DNA from: an uncultured Gemmiger sp.
GTDB lineage: Bacteria; Bacillota; Clostridia; Oscillospirales; Ruminococcaceae
Direction: 5' to 3'
Length of the DNA: 54,797 nucleotides
NCBI GenBank assembly: GCA_944388215.1
Contig: CALXHT010000012.1
Coordinates: forward strand, 1-54,797
Shown: positions 8,070 to 14,410 of the stretch, in pieces
Layout: every line of letters starts with the position of its first letter
How positions within the stretch are numbered: the first letter of the stretch is position 1
Position numbers and translations under genes: made by a program
The notes under the pieces: generated by a model
Told to the model about the DNA's origin: nothing
What the model saw: only the letters and a program-made list of their open reading frames with translations
The model's database searches: none

Positions 8070-8097
8070 TTGACAAACCCTGTGCTTGCCGTATAAT
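8070..8097 (+). promoter_or_regulatory. potABCD promoter
   Basis: TTGACA at 8070-8075, 16-bp spacer, TATAAT at 8092-8097. This is a near-consensus sigma-A promoter placing the start of transcription near 8104, about 210 nt before potA. Confidence 0.88.
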
Positions 8098-8103
8098 GTA
8101 TCT

Positions 8104-8314
8104 TGTGTGCATCTGAGGGTAAATCTGATCGTACCCTGCCACATTGGCGTTGTATGTGCTGCTTGTAGCGACCTTTCCCACGGGAAAGGACCGTGTAACA
8201 AACCTTTGCGGGGCGGCATAAAGCGCGCTGACCCGCAGGGGGACGCAGGCGGTCCGAGCCGCACAAGACTGCTGACCCCACGACGGGAAATTCCGCAAAG
8301 GGGGATGCAGTAAT
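8104..8314 (+). ncRNA. Structured 5' leader of potABCD (candidate cis-regulatory RNA)
   Basis: About 210 nt without a credible ORF. Seen: hairpin AGGGTA/TACCCT (8116-8137); hairpin CCTTTCC/GGAAAGG with loop CACG (8172-8189); and a composite stem built from GGGG 8239-8242 with CCCC 8276-8279, GCAG 8245-8248 with CTGC 8269-8272, and GCGG 8249-8252 with CCGC 8259-8262, leaving loop TCCGAG and an ACAAGA bulge. The CCCC could instead pair with the GGGGG ribosome site at 8300-8304. I cannot match it to a known riboswitch class. Confidence 0.5.
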
Positions 8315-9361
8315 ATGGACGAAAACATCATCGTATCACTGAAAGACATTGTTGTCGATTTCGACGGGCAGAAGGTTCTGGACGGACTTTCCCTCGACAT
8401 TCACGACAAGGAGTTTGTGACTTTCCTGGGCCCTTCGGGCTGTGGCAAGACCACAACGCTGCGCGTGATTGCCGGCTTCATCACCCCGAAATCGGGCAAT
8501 GTCTTTTTTGATGGCAAGGACATCGCGGACCTGCCGCCCTACAAGCGTCAGGTCAACACAGTGTTCCAGAAGTACGCACTGTTTCCGCATCTGAACGTCT
8601 TTGAAAACGTGGCCTTCGGTCTGCGGCTGAAAAAGATGCCGGAGGCGGAGATCCGCCCCAAGGTGCTGGAAATGCTGGAGACCGTCGGCCTCAAGGGCTT
8701 CGAGCGGCGCAGCATCCATCAGTTGTCGGGCGGCCAGCAGCAGCGCGTGGCCATTGCCCGCAGCCTGGTCAATCAGCCCCGGGTGCTTCTGCTGGACGAG
8801 CCTCTGGGCGCTTTGGACCTCAAACTCCGCAAGGAGATGCAGCTGGAACTCAAGCGCCTCCAGCGGGAAATGAACATCACCTTCGTCTATGTCACCCATG
8901 ACCAGGAGGAAGCGCTGACCATGTCGGACACCGTGGTGGTCATGTCGGGGGGCAACATCCAGCAGATCGGCTCGCCCCAGGACATCTACAACGAACCGCG
9001 CAACGCCTTTGTGGCCCGGTTCATCGGCGATTCCAACATTGTGGATGGCGTCATGATCAAGGACTTCCTGGTCAACTTCGGCGGACACGATTTCACCTGT
9101 GTGGACCGGGGCTTCAAGCCCAACGAGCCGGTGCAGGTGGTCATCCGTCCCGAGGACGTGCAGATCGTGCCGCCCTCGGTGGGCATGCTCACCGGCCTTG
9201 TGCGGGAAGTGATCTTCAAGGGGGTGCACTTCGAAATGCACGTGGATGTGGAAGGCTACGAATGGTTGATCCACTCCACCCAGGCCAGCCAGCCCGGCGA
9301 ACTGATCGGCATGAACATCGGCCCCGACGAGATCCACATCATGGCCCGTACGGAGGTGTAA
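8315..9361 (+). CDS. potA: Spermidine/putrescine ABC transporter ATP-binding protein
   Basis: 348 aa. Energises polyamine import. Walker A is GPSGCGKTT (39-47), the Q-loop is in FQKYALFPH, the signature is LSGGQQQR (137-144), and Walker B VLLLDEP ends near 163; the H-loop is in YVTHDQEEA. The C-terminal 110 residues form the TOBE/MOP-like domain with [11 protein letters not shown], typical of PotA/CUT1-type importers. It is followed after 3 nt by potB. The ribosome site AGGGGG lies about 10 nt before ATG 8315 and could be masked by leader RNA. Confidence 0.95.
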   Translation: MDENIIVSLKDIVVDFDGQKVLDGLSLDIHDKEFVTFLGPSGCGKTTTLRVIAGFITPKSGNVFFDGKDIADLPPYKRQVNTVFQKYALFPHLNVFENVAFGLRLKKMPEAEIRPKVLEMLETVGLKGFERRSIHQLSGGQQQRVAIARSLVNQPRVLLLDEPLGALDLKLRKEMQLELKRLQREMNITFVYVTHDQEEALTMSDTVVVMSGGNIQQIGSPQDIYNEPRNAFVARFIGDSNIVDGVMIKDFLVNFGGHDFTCVDRGFKPNEPVQVVIRPEDVQIVPPSVGMLTGLVREVIFKGVHFEMHVDVEGYEWLIHSTQASQPGELIGMNIGPDEIHIMARTEV

Positions 9362-9364
9362 GCG

Positions 9365-10186
9365 ATGCTCAAATCCAAAACCTCCCGGTGGCTGGCCGGT
9401 CCCTACCTGGTCTGGATGGCTGCCTTCATCGTGGTGCCGCTCTTCATCGTGATCTGGTATGCCATGACCAACTCGGACGGCCAGTTCACTCTGGAAAACC
9501 TGACCCAGATCGGCCGGTATTCCAGCGTCTTTGCCCGCAGCCTCATTCTGGCGGCGGTGTCCACCGTCATCTGTCTGATCCTCGCTTTCCCGGTGGGGTA
9601 TTTTCTCTCCCGGCTGCGTGCCAATAAACAGCACATCATGCTCATGCTGGTTATGCTGCCCATGTGGATGAACTTTTTGCTGCGCACCTACGCCTGGATG
9701 ACCCTGCTGGAGAAAAACGGCCTGATCAACAAGTTCCTGGGTTTGTTCGGCATCGGCCCCTTCAATATGATCAATACCTCCGGCGCCGTGGTGCTGGGCA
9801 TGGTGTACAACTATCTGCCCTTCATGATCCTGCCCATCTATACCGCCATGACCAAGATCGATGACTCCATCATCGAGGCGGCCCAGGACCTGGGCTGCAA
9901 CGTCTGGCAGATTCTCTGGCGGGTGCTGGTGCCGCTCACCGGCCCCGGCATTGCCACCGGCATCACCCAGGTGTTCGTGCCGTCGGTCTCCACCTTCATC
10001 ATCAGCCGGATGCTGGGCGGCGGTTCCAACCTGCTCATCGGCGATTTGATCGAACTGCAGTTCCTGGGCAACTCCTACAACCTGAACCTGGGCTCTGCCA
10101 TGAGCCTGGTGCTGATGGTCATCGTGCTGCTCTGCATGAGCTTCACCTCCAGCTTCGACGAGTCGGAAATGGAAGGGGTGATGTGA
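9365..10186 (+). CDS. potB: Spermidine/putrescine ABC transporter permease PotB
   Basis: 273 aa, six predicted membrane segments, beginning with one at LVWMAAFIVVPLFIVIWYAM. The cytoplasmic EAA loop that contacts PotA reads EAAQDLGCNVWQILWRVLVP. The order potA-potB-potC-potD is the standard one, with gaps of 1-3 nt throughout, so the four are one translational unit. Substrate specificity (spermidine versus putrescine) cannot be told from the permease. Confidence 0.94.
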   Translation: MLKSKTSRWLAGPYLVWMAAFIVVPLFIVIWYAMTNSDGQFTLENLTQIGRYSSVFARSLILAAVSTVICLILAFPVGYFLSRLRANKQHIMLMLVMLPMWMNFLLRTYAWMTLLEKNGLINKFLGLFGIGPFNMINTSGAVVLGMVYNYLPFMILPIYTAMTKIDDSIIEAAQDLGCNVWQILWRVLVPLTGPGIATGITQVFVPSVSTFIISRMLGGGSNLLIGDLIELQFLGNSYNLNLGSAMSLVLMVIVLLCMSFTSSFDESEMEGVM

Positions 10187-10187
10187 G

Positions 10188-11039
10188 ATGAACAAAAAAC
10201 AGTCCATCCTGTTGCAGCGCACCTATATCATCCTGATTTTCTGCTTCATGTACCTGCCCATCGCGGTCATGATCGCCTTCAGCTTCAACGAGAGCAAATC
10301 CCGTTCCAACTTTACCGGCTTCACGCTGGACTGGTACAGGAGCCTGTTCCACAACGAGATGATCCTCTCGGCGCTGGGCCTTAGCCTGGTGTTGGCGCTG
10401 GTCTCCAGTGTGCTGGCCACCGTGCTGGGAACGCTGGCCACCATCGGCATCAATTCTATGAGCCGGCGCACCCAGCTGCTGGTCAACAACATCAGCTATG
10501 TGCCGGTGGTCAACCCCGAGATCATCACCGGTGTTTCGCTGATGCTGCTCTTCGTCATGGCACAGAACTTCGGCATTGGCGGCGACGGCGGTCTCTTCGG
10601 CTGGCCCACGCTGATCATCGCCCACATCACCTTCAATGTGCCCTATGTCATCTTCAATGTGGGCCCCAAACTGCGGCAGCTGGATCCCAGTCTCTACAAT
10701 GCGGCGCTGGATCTGGGCTGTACGCCGCGTCAGGCCTTTTTCAAGGTCATCATGCCGCAGCTTTCCCCGGCGATTCTGTCGGCGTTCCTCATCTGCCTGA
10801 CCTACTCCATCGATGATTTCATGATCTCCTACTTCAACTCCGGCACCATGCAGACGCTGCCCATCGCCATCTACTCCATGACCCGCAAGAAGGTCAGCCC
10901 CGAAATCAACGCGCTGTCGGCGGTCATTTTCTGCGTGATCCTCGCCATCATTCTCATCTCCAACGCGGCGGATTCCCGCGCCTACCGCAAAAACCAGACG
11001 GCCATCCGCAAGGCCATGCAGGAAGAGGGGGCGCGCTGA
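10188..11039 (+). CDS. potC: Spermidine/putrescine ABC transporter permease PotC
   Basis: 283 aa, six predicted membrane segments. The first is TYIILIFCFMYLPIAVMIAFSF. The segment SFNESKSRSNFTGFTLDWY after it is characteristic of PotC. The EAA loop is NAALDLGCTPRQAFFKVIMP. The C-terminus is short and basic. The start ATG 10188 follows GGGGTGATGTGAG inside the potB end. Ends one nucleotide before potD. Confidence 0.94.
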   Translation: MNKKQSILLQRTYIILIFCFMYLPIAVMIAFSFNESKSRSNFTGFTLDWYRSLFHNEMILSALGLSLVLALVSSVLATVLGTLATIGINSMSRRTQLLVNNISYVPVVNPEIITGVSLMLLFVMAQNFGIGGDGGLFGWPTLIIAHITFNVPYVIFNVGPKLRQLDPSLYNAALDLGCTPRQAFFKVIMPQLSPAILSAFLICLTYSIDDFMISYFNSGTMQTLPIAIYSMTRKKVSPEINALSAVIFCVILAIILISNAADSRAYRKNQTAIRKAMQEEGAR

Positions 11040-11040
11040 A

Positions 11041-12285
11041 ATGAAAGCAGAAAAACTGTTTGCCACGGTGCTGGCGGCCGGTGTGCTGGCCGCCGCAGCC
11101 GCGCCTTCTGCCGCAGCGGAAGGGGACACCATCGCCGTGACCGACGATGTTTCGGTATCTTCGGATTACGACTGGACCCGCTTTGCCGATGACAACATCA
11201 CCCTCAACGTCTACAACTGGGGCCTGTATATCTCGGATGGCTCCGACGACAGCGTGGATGTGCTGTCGGCCTTCGAGGAGCTCACCGGCATCCAGGTCAA
11301 CTACACCACCTTTGACTCCAACGAGAGTCTGTACGCCAAGATGAAGTCGGGCGGCGCCACCTACGACGTGATCTTCCCCTCGGATTATATGGTGGGCAAG
11401 ATGGCGTCGGAGGGGATGCTGGCCCCGCTGGACTTCGACAACATCCCGAATTTTGCGGGCATCGGCAAGGAATACCTGGGCTGGGCCTTTGACCCCGACA
11501 ACACCTACAGCGTGCCCTATATGTGGGGCACCACCGGCCTGATCTACAACACCACCATGGTGGATGAGGCCCCCACCAGCTGGTCGGCTCTGTGGGACGT
11601 GCAGTACGCCAACAATGTGCTCATGTTCAACAACTCCCGCGATGCCTACGCCATTGCCGCCAAGAAGCTGGGCTACTCCCTGAACCCCGGCTCGGTGGAG
11701 GAAGTGGACACCGTCATGCAGGAGCTCAAGGACCAGAAGAGCGTGGTGCAGGCCTACGTCATGGACGAGATCTTCGACAAGATGGAGGGCGGCGAGGCGG
11801 CCATGGCGCCCTACTACGCCGGCGACGCCCTGACCATGATTGCCGACAATCCCGACCTGGCCTTTGTGCACCCCAGCGAGGGCGTCAACTTCTTCGTGGA
11901 CAGCATGTGCATTCCGGCCAATTCCAACAACAAGGAAGCCGCCGAACTGTTCATCAACTATCTGTGCGAACCGTCGGTGGGTCTGGCCAACTGTGATTAT
12001 ATCGGGTACTCCACCCCCATCACGGCGGTATGGGAACAGCTGGACGACGATCTCAAGTACAGCGAGATTGCCTATCCCGGCGAGGATGTCATGAGCAAGG
12101 CAGAAGTGTTCACCACCCTGCCCGATGAGATCAACGCCGAGCTGGATTCCCAGTGGAGCGAGATGAAGAGCTATGAGGAAGGCGGCAGCGGCTGGATGGT
12201 CGTGGTGCTGCTGGCCCTGGCTCTGGTCATTTCCTTCTTCAACATCTGGCGCAAGCTGCGCAAAAAAGTGCGCGACGATTATTGA
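11041..12285 (+). CDS. potD: Polyamine-binding protein PotD with C-terminal membrane anchor
   Basis: 414-aa extracellular solute-binding protein of the PotD/PotF family. Signal peptide at residues 1-24 or so (MKAEKLFATVLAAG, ending APSAAA), with no cysteine for lipidation. The binding domain shows LNVYNWGLYISDG, YDVIFPSDYMVGKMASEGML, and VNFFVDSMCIPANSNNKEAAELF, all family hallmarks. Odd: residues about 385-403 form a hydrophobic span (WMVVVLLALALVISFFNIW) followed by RKLRKKVR, a stop-transfer signal. The protein is therefore probably held in the membrane by its C-terminus instead of by a lipid. It starts one nucleotide after potC and ends at a terminator. Confidence 0.93.
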   Translation: MKAEKLFATVLAAGVLAAAAAPSAAAEGDTIAVTDDVSVSSDYDWTRFADDNITLNVYNWGLYISDGSDDSVDVLSAFEELTGIQVNYTTFDSNESLYAKMKSGGATYDVIFPSDYMVGKMASEGMLAPLDFDNIPNFAGIGKEYLGWAFDPDNTYSVPYMWGTTGLIYNTTMVDEAPTSWSALWDVQYANNVLMFNNSRDAYAIAAKKLGYSLNPGSVEEVDTVMQELKDQKSVVQAYVMDEIFDKMEGGEAAMAPYYAGDALTMIADNPDLAFVHPSEGVNFFVDSMCIPANSNNKEAAELFINYLCEPSVGLANCDYIGYSTPITAVWEQLDDDLKYSEIAYPGEDVMSKAEVFTTLPDEINAELDSQWSEMKSYEEGGSGWMVVVLLALALVISFFNIWRKLRKKVRDDY

Positions 12286-12293
12286 TCTGCCCC

Positions 12294-12326
12294 GAAACCG
12301 CAGGCACAGGCCTGCGGTTTCTTTTT
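12294..12326 (+). terminator. Terminator of potABCD
   Basis: Perfect 12-bp stem (12294-12305 with 12310-12321), loop ACAG, then TTTTT. Confidence 0.95.
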
Positions 12327-12353
12327 GCATTTCCCGGGGCAACGTGCTATAAT
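12325..12353 (+). promoter_or_regulatory. Promoter of the acyl-ACP thioesterase gene
   Basis: TTGCAT at 12325-12330, 17-bp spacer, TATAAT at 12348-12353. The -35 overlaps the end of the preceding terminator T-run. Confidence 0.75.
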
Positions 12354-12401
12354 ACTAAGAATTGACAAAAAACAGATTGATTACAAGAGGGAGGGACCGC
12401 C

Positions 12402-13139
12402 ATGTCGGAACCGATCGCCACCTATACACAACAATATACGGTCTATCGCCACGACGGGGACCATCACGGCAATGTGAAACCCGGCGCGCTGCTGCGCTAC
12501 GGCCAGCAGATTGCCACCATGCATGCCGAAGCGGTGGGCCTCAATGATGCGCTGTATGCCGCCACCCATACTGCCTATGTGCTGGCCAAGCAGGCGCTGC
12601 ATATCGACCGCACCCCCCGTGTGGATGAAGTACTGACAGCGATTACCCAGCCGGAGCGCTGCAAACGGGCCGTCAACAAGCGGATCACCACCTTTTACGA
12701 TGCAGCTGGCAACCAGGTGGCGGTGCTGGACAGCCGCTGGGTGCTGATTGACACCGAAAAACGGCTGATTCTGCGCAAACATCCCGAACAGTTCAATGAC
12801 CAGTGGGCGCCCGACGTGCCCTTTGAACTGCCCATGAAGATGGTGAAGGCAGACCCTGCCGATTGTGAGCAGATGGGGGAGTGTGTGGCCACCTATTCCC
12901 GCTGTGATATGAACGGCCACATGAACAATACCCGCTATGCCGATATTCTGTGCGACGCGCTGCCCTGGGAAGTGTGGGACCAGGGCGTGGTGCAGGACCT
13001 GAAGATCTACTACCACCGGGAAATTCCCCGTGGTGAATCCTTCACGCTTCTGCGGGCCCAGACGGCGGAAAAGCAGTACTACTTCTGCGGCAAGCGGGAG
13101 GACAAGTCCGCCTTCGAGGCAAGCATCACCTTTGCATAA
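12402..13139 (+). CDS. Acyl-ACP thioesterase
   Basis: 245 aa, double hot-dog fold of the FatA/FatB-like bacterial family. It hydrolyses acyl-ACP to release free fatty acid. The first hot-dog begins TYTQQYTVYRHDGDHHGNVKPGALLRY. The second holds RCDMNGHMNNTRYADI (about residues 165-180), with the Asn/His pair used for catalysis in the family. The start ATG 12402 follows GGGAGG. Single-gene unit between a promoter and a terminator. Chain-length preference cannot be read from the sequence. It may feed from the fatty acid synthesis operon at 34260-41809. Confidence 0.9.
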   Translation: MSEPIATYTQQYTVYRHDGDHHGNVKPGALLRYGQQIATMHAEAVGLNDALYAATHTAYVLAKQALHIDRTPRVDEVLTAITQPERCKRAVNKRITTFYDAAGNQVAVLDSRWVLIDTEKRLILRKHPEQFNDQWAPDVPFELPMKMVKADPADCEQMGECVATYSRCDMNGHMNNTRYADILCDALPWEVWDQGVVQDLKIYYHREIPRGESFTLLRAQTAEKQYYFCGKREDKSAFEASITFA

Positions 13140-13153
13140 TAGCGGACCCTGCA

Positions 13154-13189
13154 GGCCGCCGCGGAGATCCTTTCCGGGGCGGCCTTTTT
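13154..13189 (+). terminator. Terminator of the thioesterase gene
   Basis: GGCCGCC at 13154-13160 pairs with GGCGGCC at 13178-13184; then TTTTTG. Confidence 0.88.
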
Positions 13190-13426
13190 GTGCATGGCAA
13201 TGTGTGCGGAGGAGATATTTGTTTTCCCGTAACAGCCGCCGCAGCAACCAGCTTTTTTCCCGGAATGACGATGAAAAAATCCTTGTCAAGCCCACCGAAA
13301 GCGTCCCGGCAGCCGAAAATCTGGCGCTGCGGCTGCAATTTGTACAAAGTGCAGCGCTTCTTTTTATGTGTTCCGCCAAATAGAGGGCGCATACTTTAAA
13401 AATTACAAAATGTTAACAAATCGGTA
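13190..13426. other. Non-coding stretch with an orphan terminator
   Basis: No gene is supported here. A 69-codon plus-strand frame from 13190 and an 88-codon minus-strand frame to 13126 lack ribosome sites and recognisable composition. The only clear element is the terminator-like hairpin at 13324-13365. Confidence 0.5.
13324..13365 (+). terminator. Orphan terminator-like hairpin
   Basis: GCTGCA (13332-13337) pairs with TGCAGC (13350-13355) around the palindrome TTTGTACAAA. An alternative outer pairing is GCGCTGC with GCAGCGC (13351-13357). It is followed by TTCTTTTT. No gene upstream on this strand needs it apart from the thioesterase, which already has a terminator. Confidence 0.65.
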
Positions 13427-13455
13427 TTGACATCTGGTGACAAAACGGTTACAAT
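13427..13455 (+). promoter_or_regulatory. Promoter of candidate small RNA
   Basis: TTGACA at 13427-13432, exactly 17-bp spacer, TACAAT at 13450-13455. Strong sigma-A promoter with no protein gene behind it. Confidence 0.8.
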
Positions 13456-13459
13456 TTAG

Positions 13460-13525
13460 TCACAAGCTAAGCAACACCCCAAGGGTTGCAAAGCTTCCTA
13501 AAATTGTTATTATCTTATTTTTCAT
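13460..13525 (-). CDS. Possible 21-aa hydrophobic peptide
   Basis: ATG at 13525-13523, stop TGA at 13462-13460, product MKNKIITILGSFATLGVLLSL. A strong AAAGGAGG ribosome site lies 10 nt upstream. The product has two lysines and then one uninterrupted hydrophobic stretch long enough to enter a membrane. A minus-strand promoter (TTGCAA 13614-13609, 17 bp, TACAAC 13591-13586) lies about 60 bp upstream. The region is fully covered by the opposite-strand transcript at 13462-13585. Size and character recall the shortest type I toxins such as Ibs, but no homology is claimed. It could also be a chance frame. Confidence 0.4.
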   Translation of the reverse strand: MKNKIITILGSFATLGVLLSL

Positions 13526-13585
13526 GTGTTCTTCTCCTCCTTTCTTTGAACCCCCGCCCATCCCTCAGGGCGGGGGCTTCTTTTT
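13462..13585 (+). ncRNA. Candidate small regulatory RNA, antisense to the 21-aa ORF
   Basis: About 124 nt from a near-consensus promoter to a strong terminator, with no credible ORF on this strand. The 5' part folds as AAGCT-AA-GCAAC / GTTGC-AA-AGCTT (about 13464-13496). The middle is AU-rich and then C/U-rich at 13529-13547, the exact complement of a strong ribosome site. It can pair fully with the minus-strand peptide message and in principle with other Shine-Dalgarno sequences. Expression is untested. Confidence 0.6.
13551..13585 (+). terminator. Terminator of the candidate small RNA
   Basis: CCCCCGCCC (13551-13559) pairs perfectly with GGGCGGGGG (13568-13576); then CTTCTTTTT. On the minus strand the same hairpin lacks a T-run. 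Confidence 0.92.
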
Positions 13586-13614
13586 GTTGTAAAAAACGGA
13601 AAAACCTATTGCAA
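13586..13614 (-). promoter_or_regulatory. Possible minus-strand promoter for the 21-aa ORF
   Basis: TTGCAA at 13614-13609, 17-bp spacer, TACAAC at 13591-13586 on the minus strand. Confidence 0.45.
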
Positions 13615-13645
13615 ACTATAATATTATATGATATATAATATATAG
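13609..13645 (+). promoter_or_regulatory. Promoter and AT-rich imperfect palindrome of the HAAS-PadR operon
   Basis: TTGCAA at 13609-13614, followed by TATAAT at 13634-13639 (19-bp spacer) or TATATA at 13632-13637 (17 bp). The segment 13616-13645 is an imperfect AT palindrome and a candidate PadR operator. The self-complementary TTGCAA is also the -35 of the opposite-strand promoter. Confidence 0.55.
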
Positions 13646-13671
13646 AACCATATAGGACAGGAGGCAACGCC

Positions 13672-14046
13672 ATGAAACGGTACGCATATCTGAACCGCCT
13701 GGAGGAACTGCTGGCCGATCTGCCGCGGGAGGATCGCCGGCGCGCTATGCAGCATTACGAAGAAGCCTTCAGGATGGCGGAGCCCGGCCGGGAGGAGGAA
13801 GTGGCCGCACAGCTGGGTTCCCCCGAAACGGTGGCGGAGCATATCCGGAAGGAGCGCACGGCACAACGGGAAGAGGCCCGCGGCCGCCTGTTGCTGGCTG
13901 TGCTGGCGCTGGTCCTGGTGGTAGCGCTGGCCGTGGGCATCGGGGCACTGTCCGACCAAAATGGAAGCTCCGGTTCACAGGCACCGGATACCGCTTCGGC
14001 GCAGACCGAAATGCTGCCCGGCGGCCGGGGCGGGGGCGACAGCTGA
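13672..14046 (+). CDS. HAAS-domain (DUF1700-like) membrane protein
   Basis: 124 aa. The N-terminal helical domain MKRYAYLNRLEELLADLP...MQHYEEAF (residues 1-65) is the HAAS/DUF1700 module that usually accompanies PadR regulators. It is followed by one membrane span (LLLAVLALVLVVALAVGIG, about 73-91) and a short low-complexity outer tail. Its N-terminus is clearly paralogous to that of the third gene in this operon. The ribosome site is AGGAGG before ATG 13672. In other systems HAAS domains are thought to contact the PadR partner; that is inference here. Confidence 0.85.
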   Translation: MKRYAYLNRLEELLADLPREDRRRAMQHYEEAFRMAEPGREEEVAAQLGSPETVAEHIRKERTAQREEARGRLLLAVLALVLVVALAVGIGALSDQNGSSGSQAPDTASAQTEMLPGGRGGGDS

Positions 14047-14089
14047 ATGCCTGAAAAACAGTGAATCCCATAAGGAAGGAGGCCGATCC

Positions 14090-14410
14090 ATGGCCATCAA
14101 TACCGGCGCTGCGCTGTTGGATGCCATTGTGCTGGCGGTGGTGGCGCGGGAGGAGCAGGGAACCTACGGGTATAAAATCACCCAGGAAGTCCGGCAGGTG
14201 CTGGATCTGTCGGAATCCACCCTGTATCCTGTGCTGCGCCGTCTGCAGAAGGATGGATGCCTGACCGTGCGGGACGAAGCGTACAACGGCCGCAACCGCC
14301 GTTATTACGAGGTCACGGAGGCCGGGCGCGACCGGCTGGAGGCCTTCCAGGAGGAATGGGAGGCTTATACCAGCCAGATCAACAAATTGTTTAAGGGGGA
14401 GCCGTTATGA
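14090..14410 (+). CDS. PadR-family transcriptional regulator
   Basis: 106 aa. Winged helix: TGAALLDAIVLAVVAREEQGTYGY, then the recognition region LDLSESTLYPVLRRLQKDGCL and the wing DEAYNGRNRRYYEVTEAGR. This is the compact PadR-s2 type. ATG 14090 follows AAGGAAGGAGG; the longer frame to 13961 is a shadow. The stop overlaps the following HAAS/DUF4097 gene by 4 bp (ATGA). It probably represses the operon it sits in through the AT palindrome at 13616-13645. Confidence 0.93.
   Translation: MAINTGAALLDAIVLAVVAREEQGTYGYKITQEVRQVLDLSESTLYPVLRRLQKDGCLTVRDEAYNGRNRRYYEVTEAGRDRLEAFQEEWEAYTSQINKLFKGEPL

Noticed and set aside
8236..8304. Guanidine (ykkC-type) riboswitch in the potA leader
   Set aside because: GGTCCGAG and ACGACGGGA recall ykkC fragments, but the conserved 5' half and the spacing are absent, so I do not assign the class.
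13190..13399. 69-codon plus-strand ORF
   Set aside because: Its ATG sits just after the thioesterase terminator with no ribosome site, and the frame runs through a terminator hairpin.
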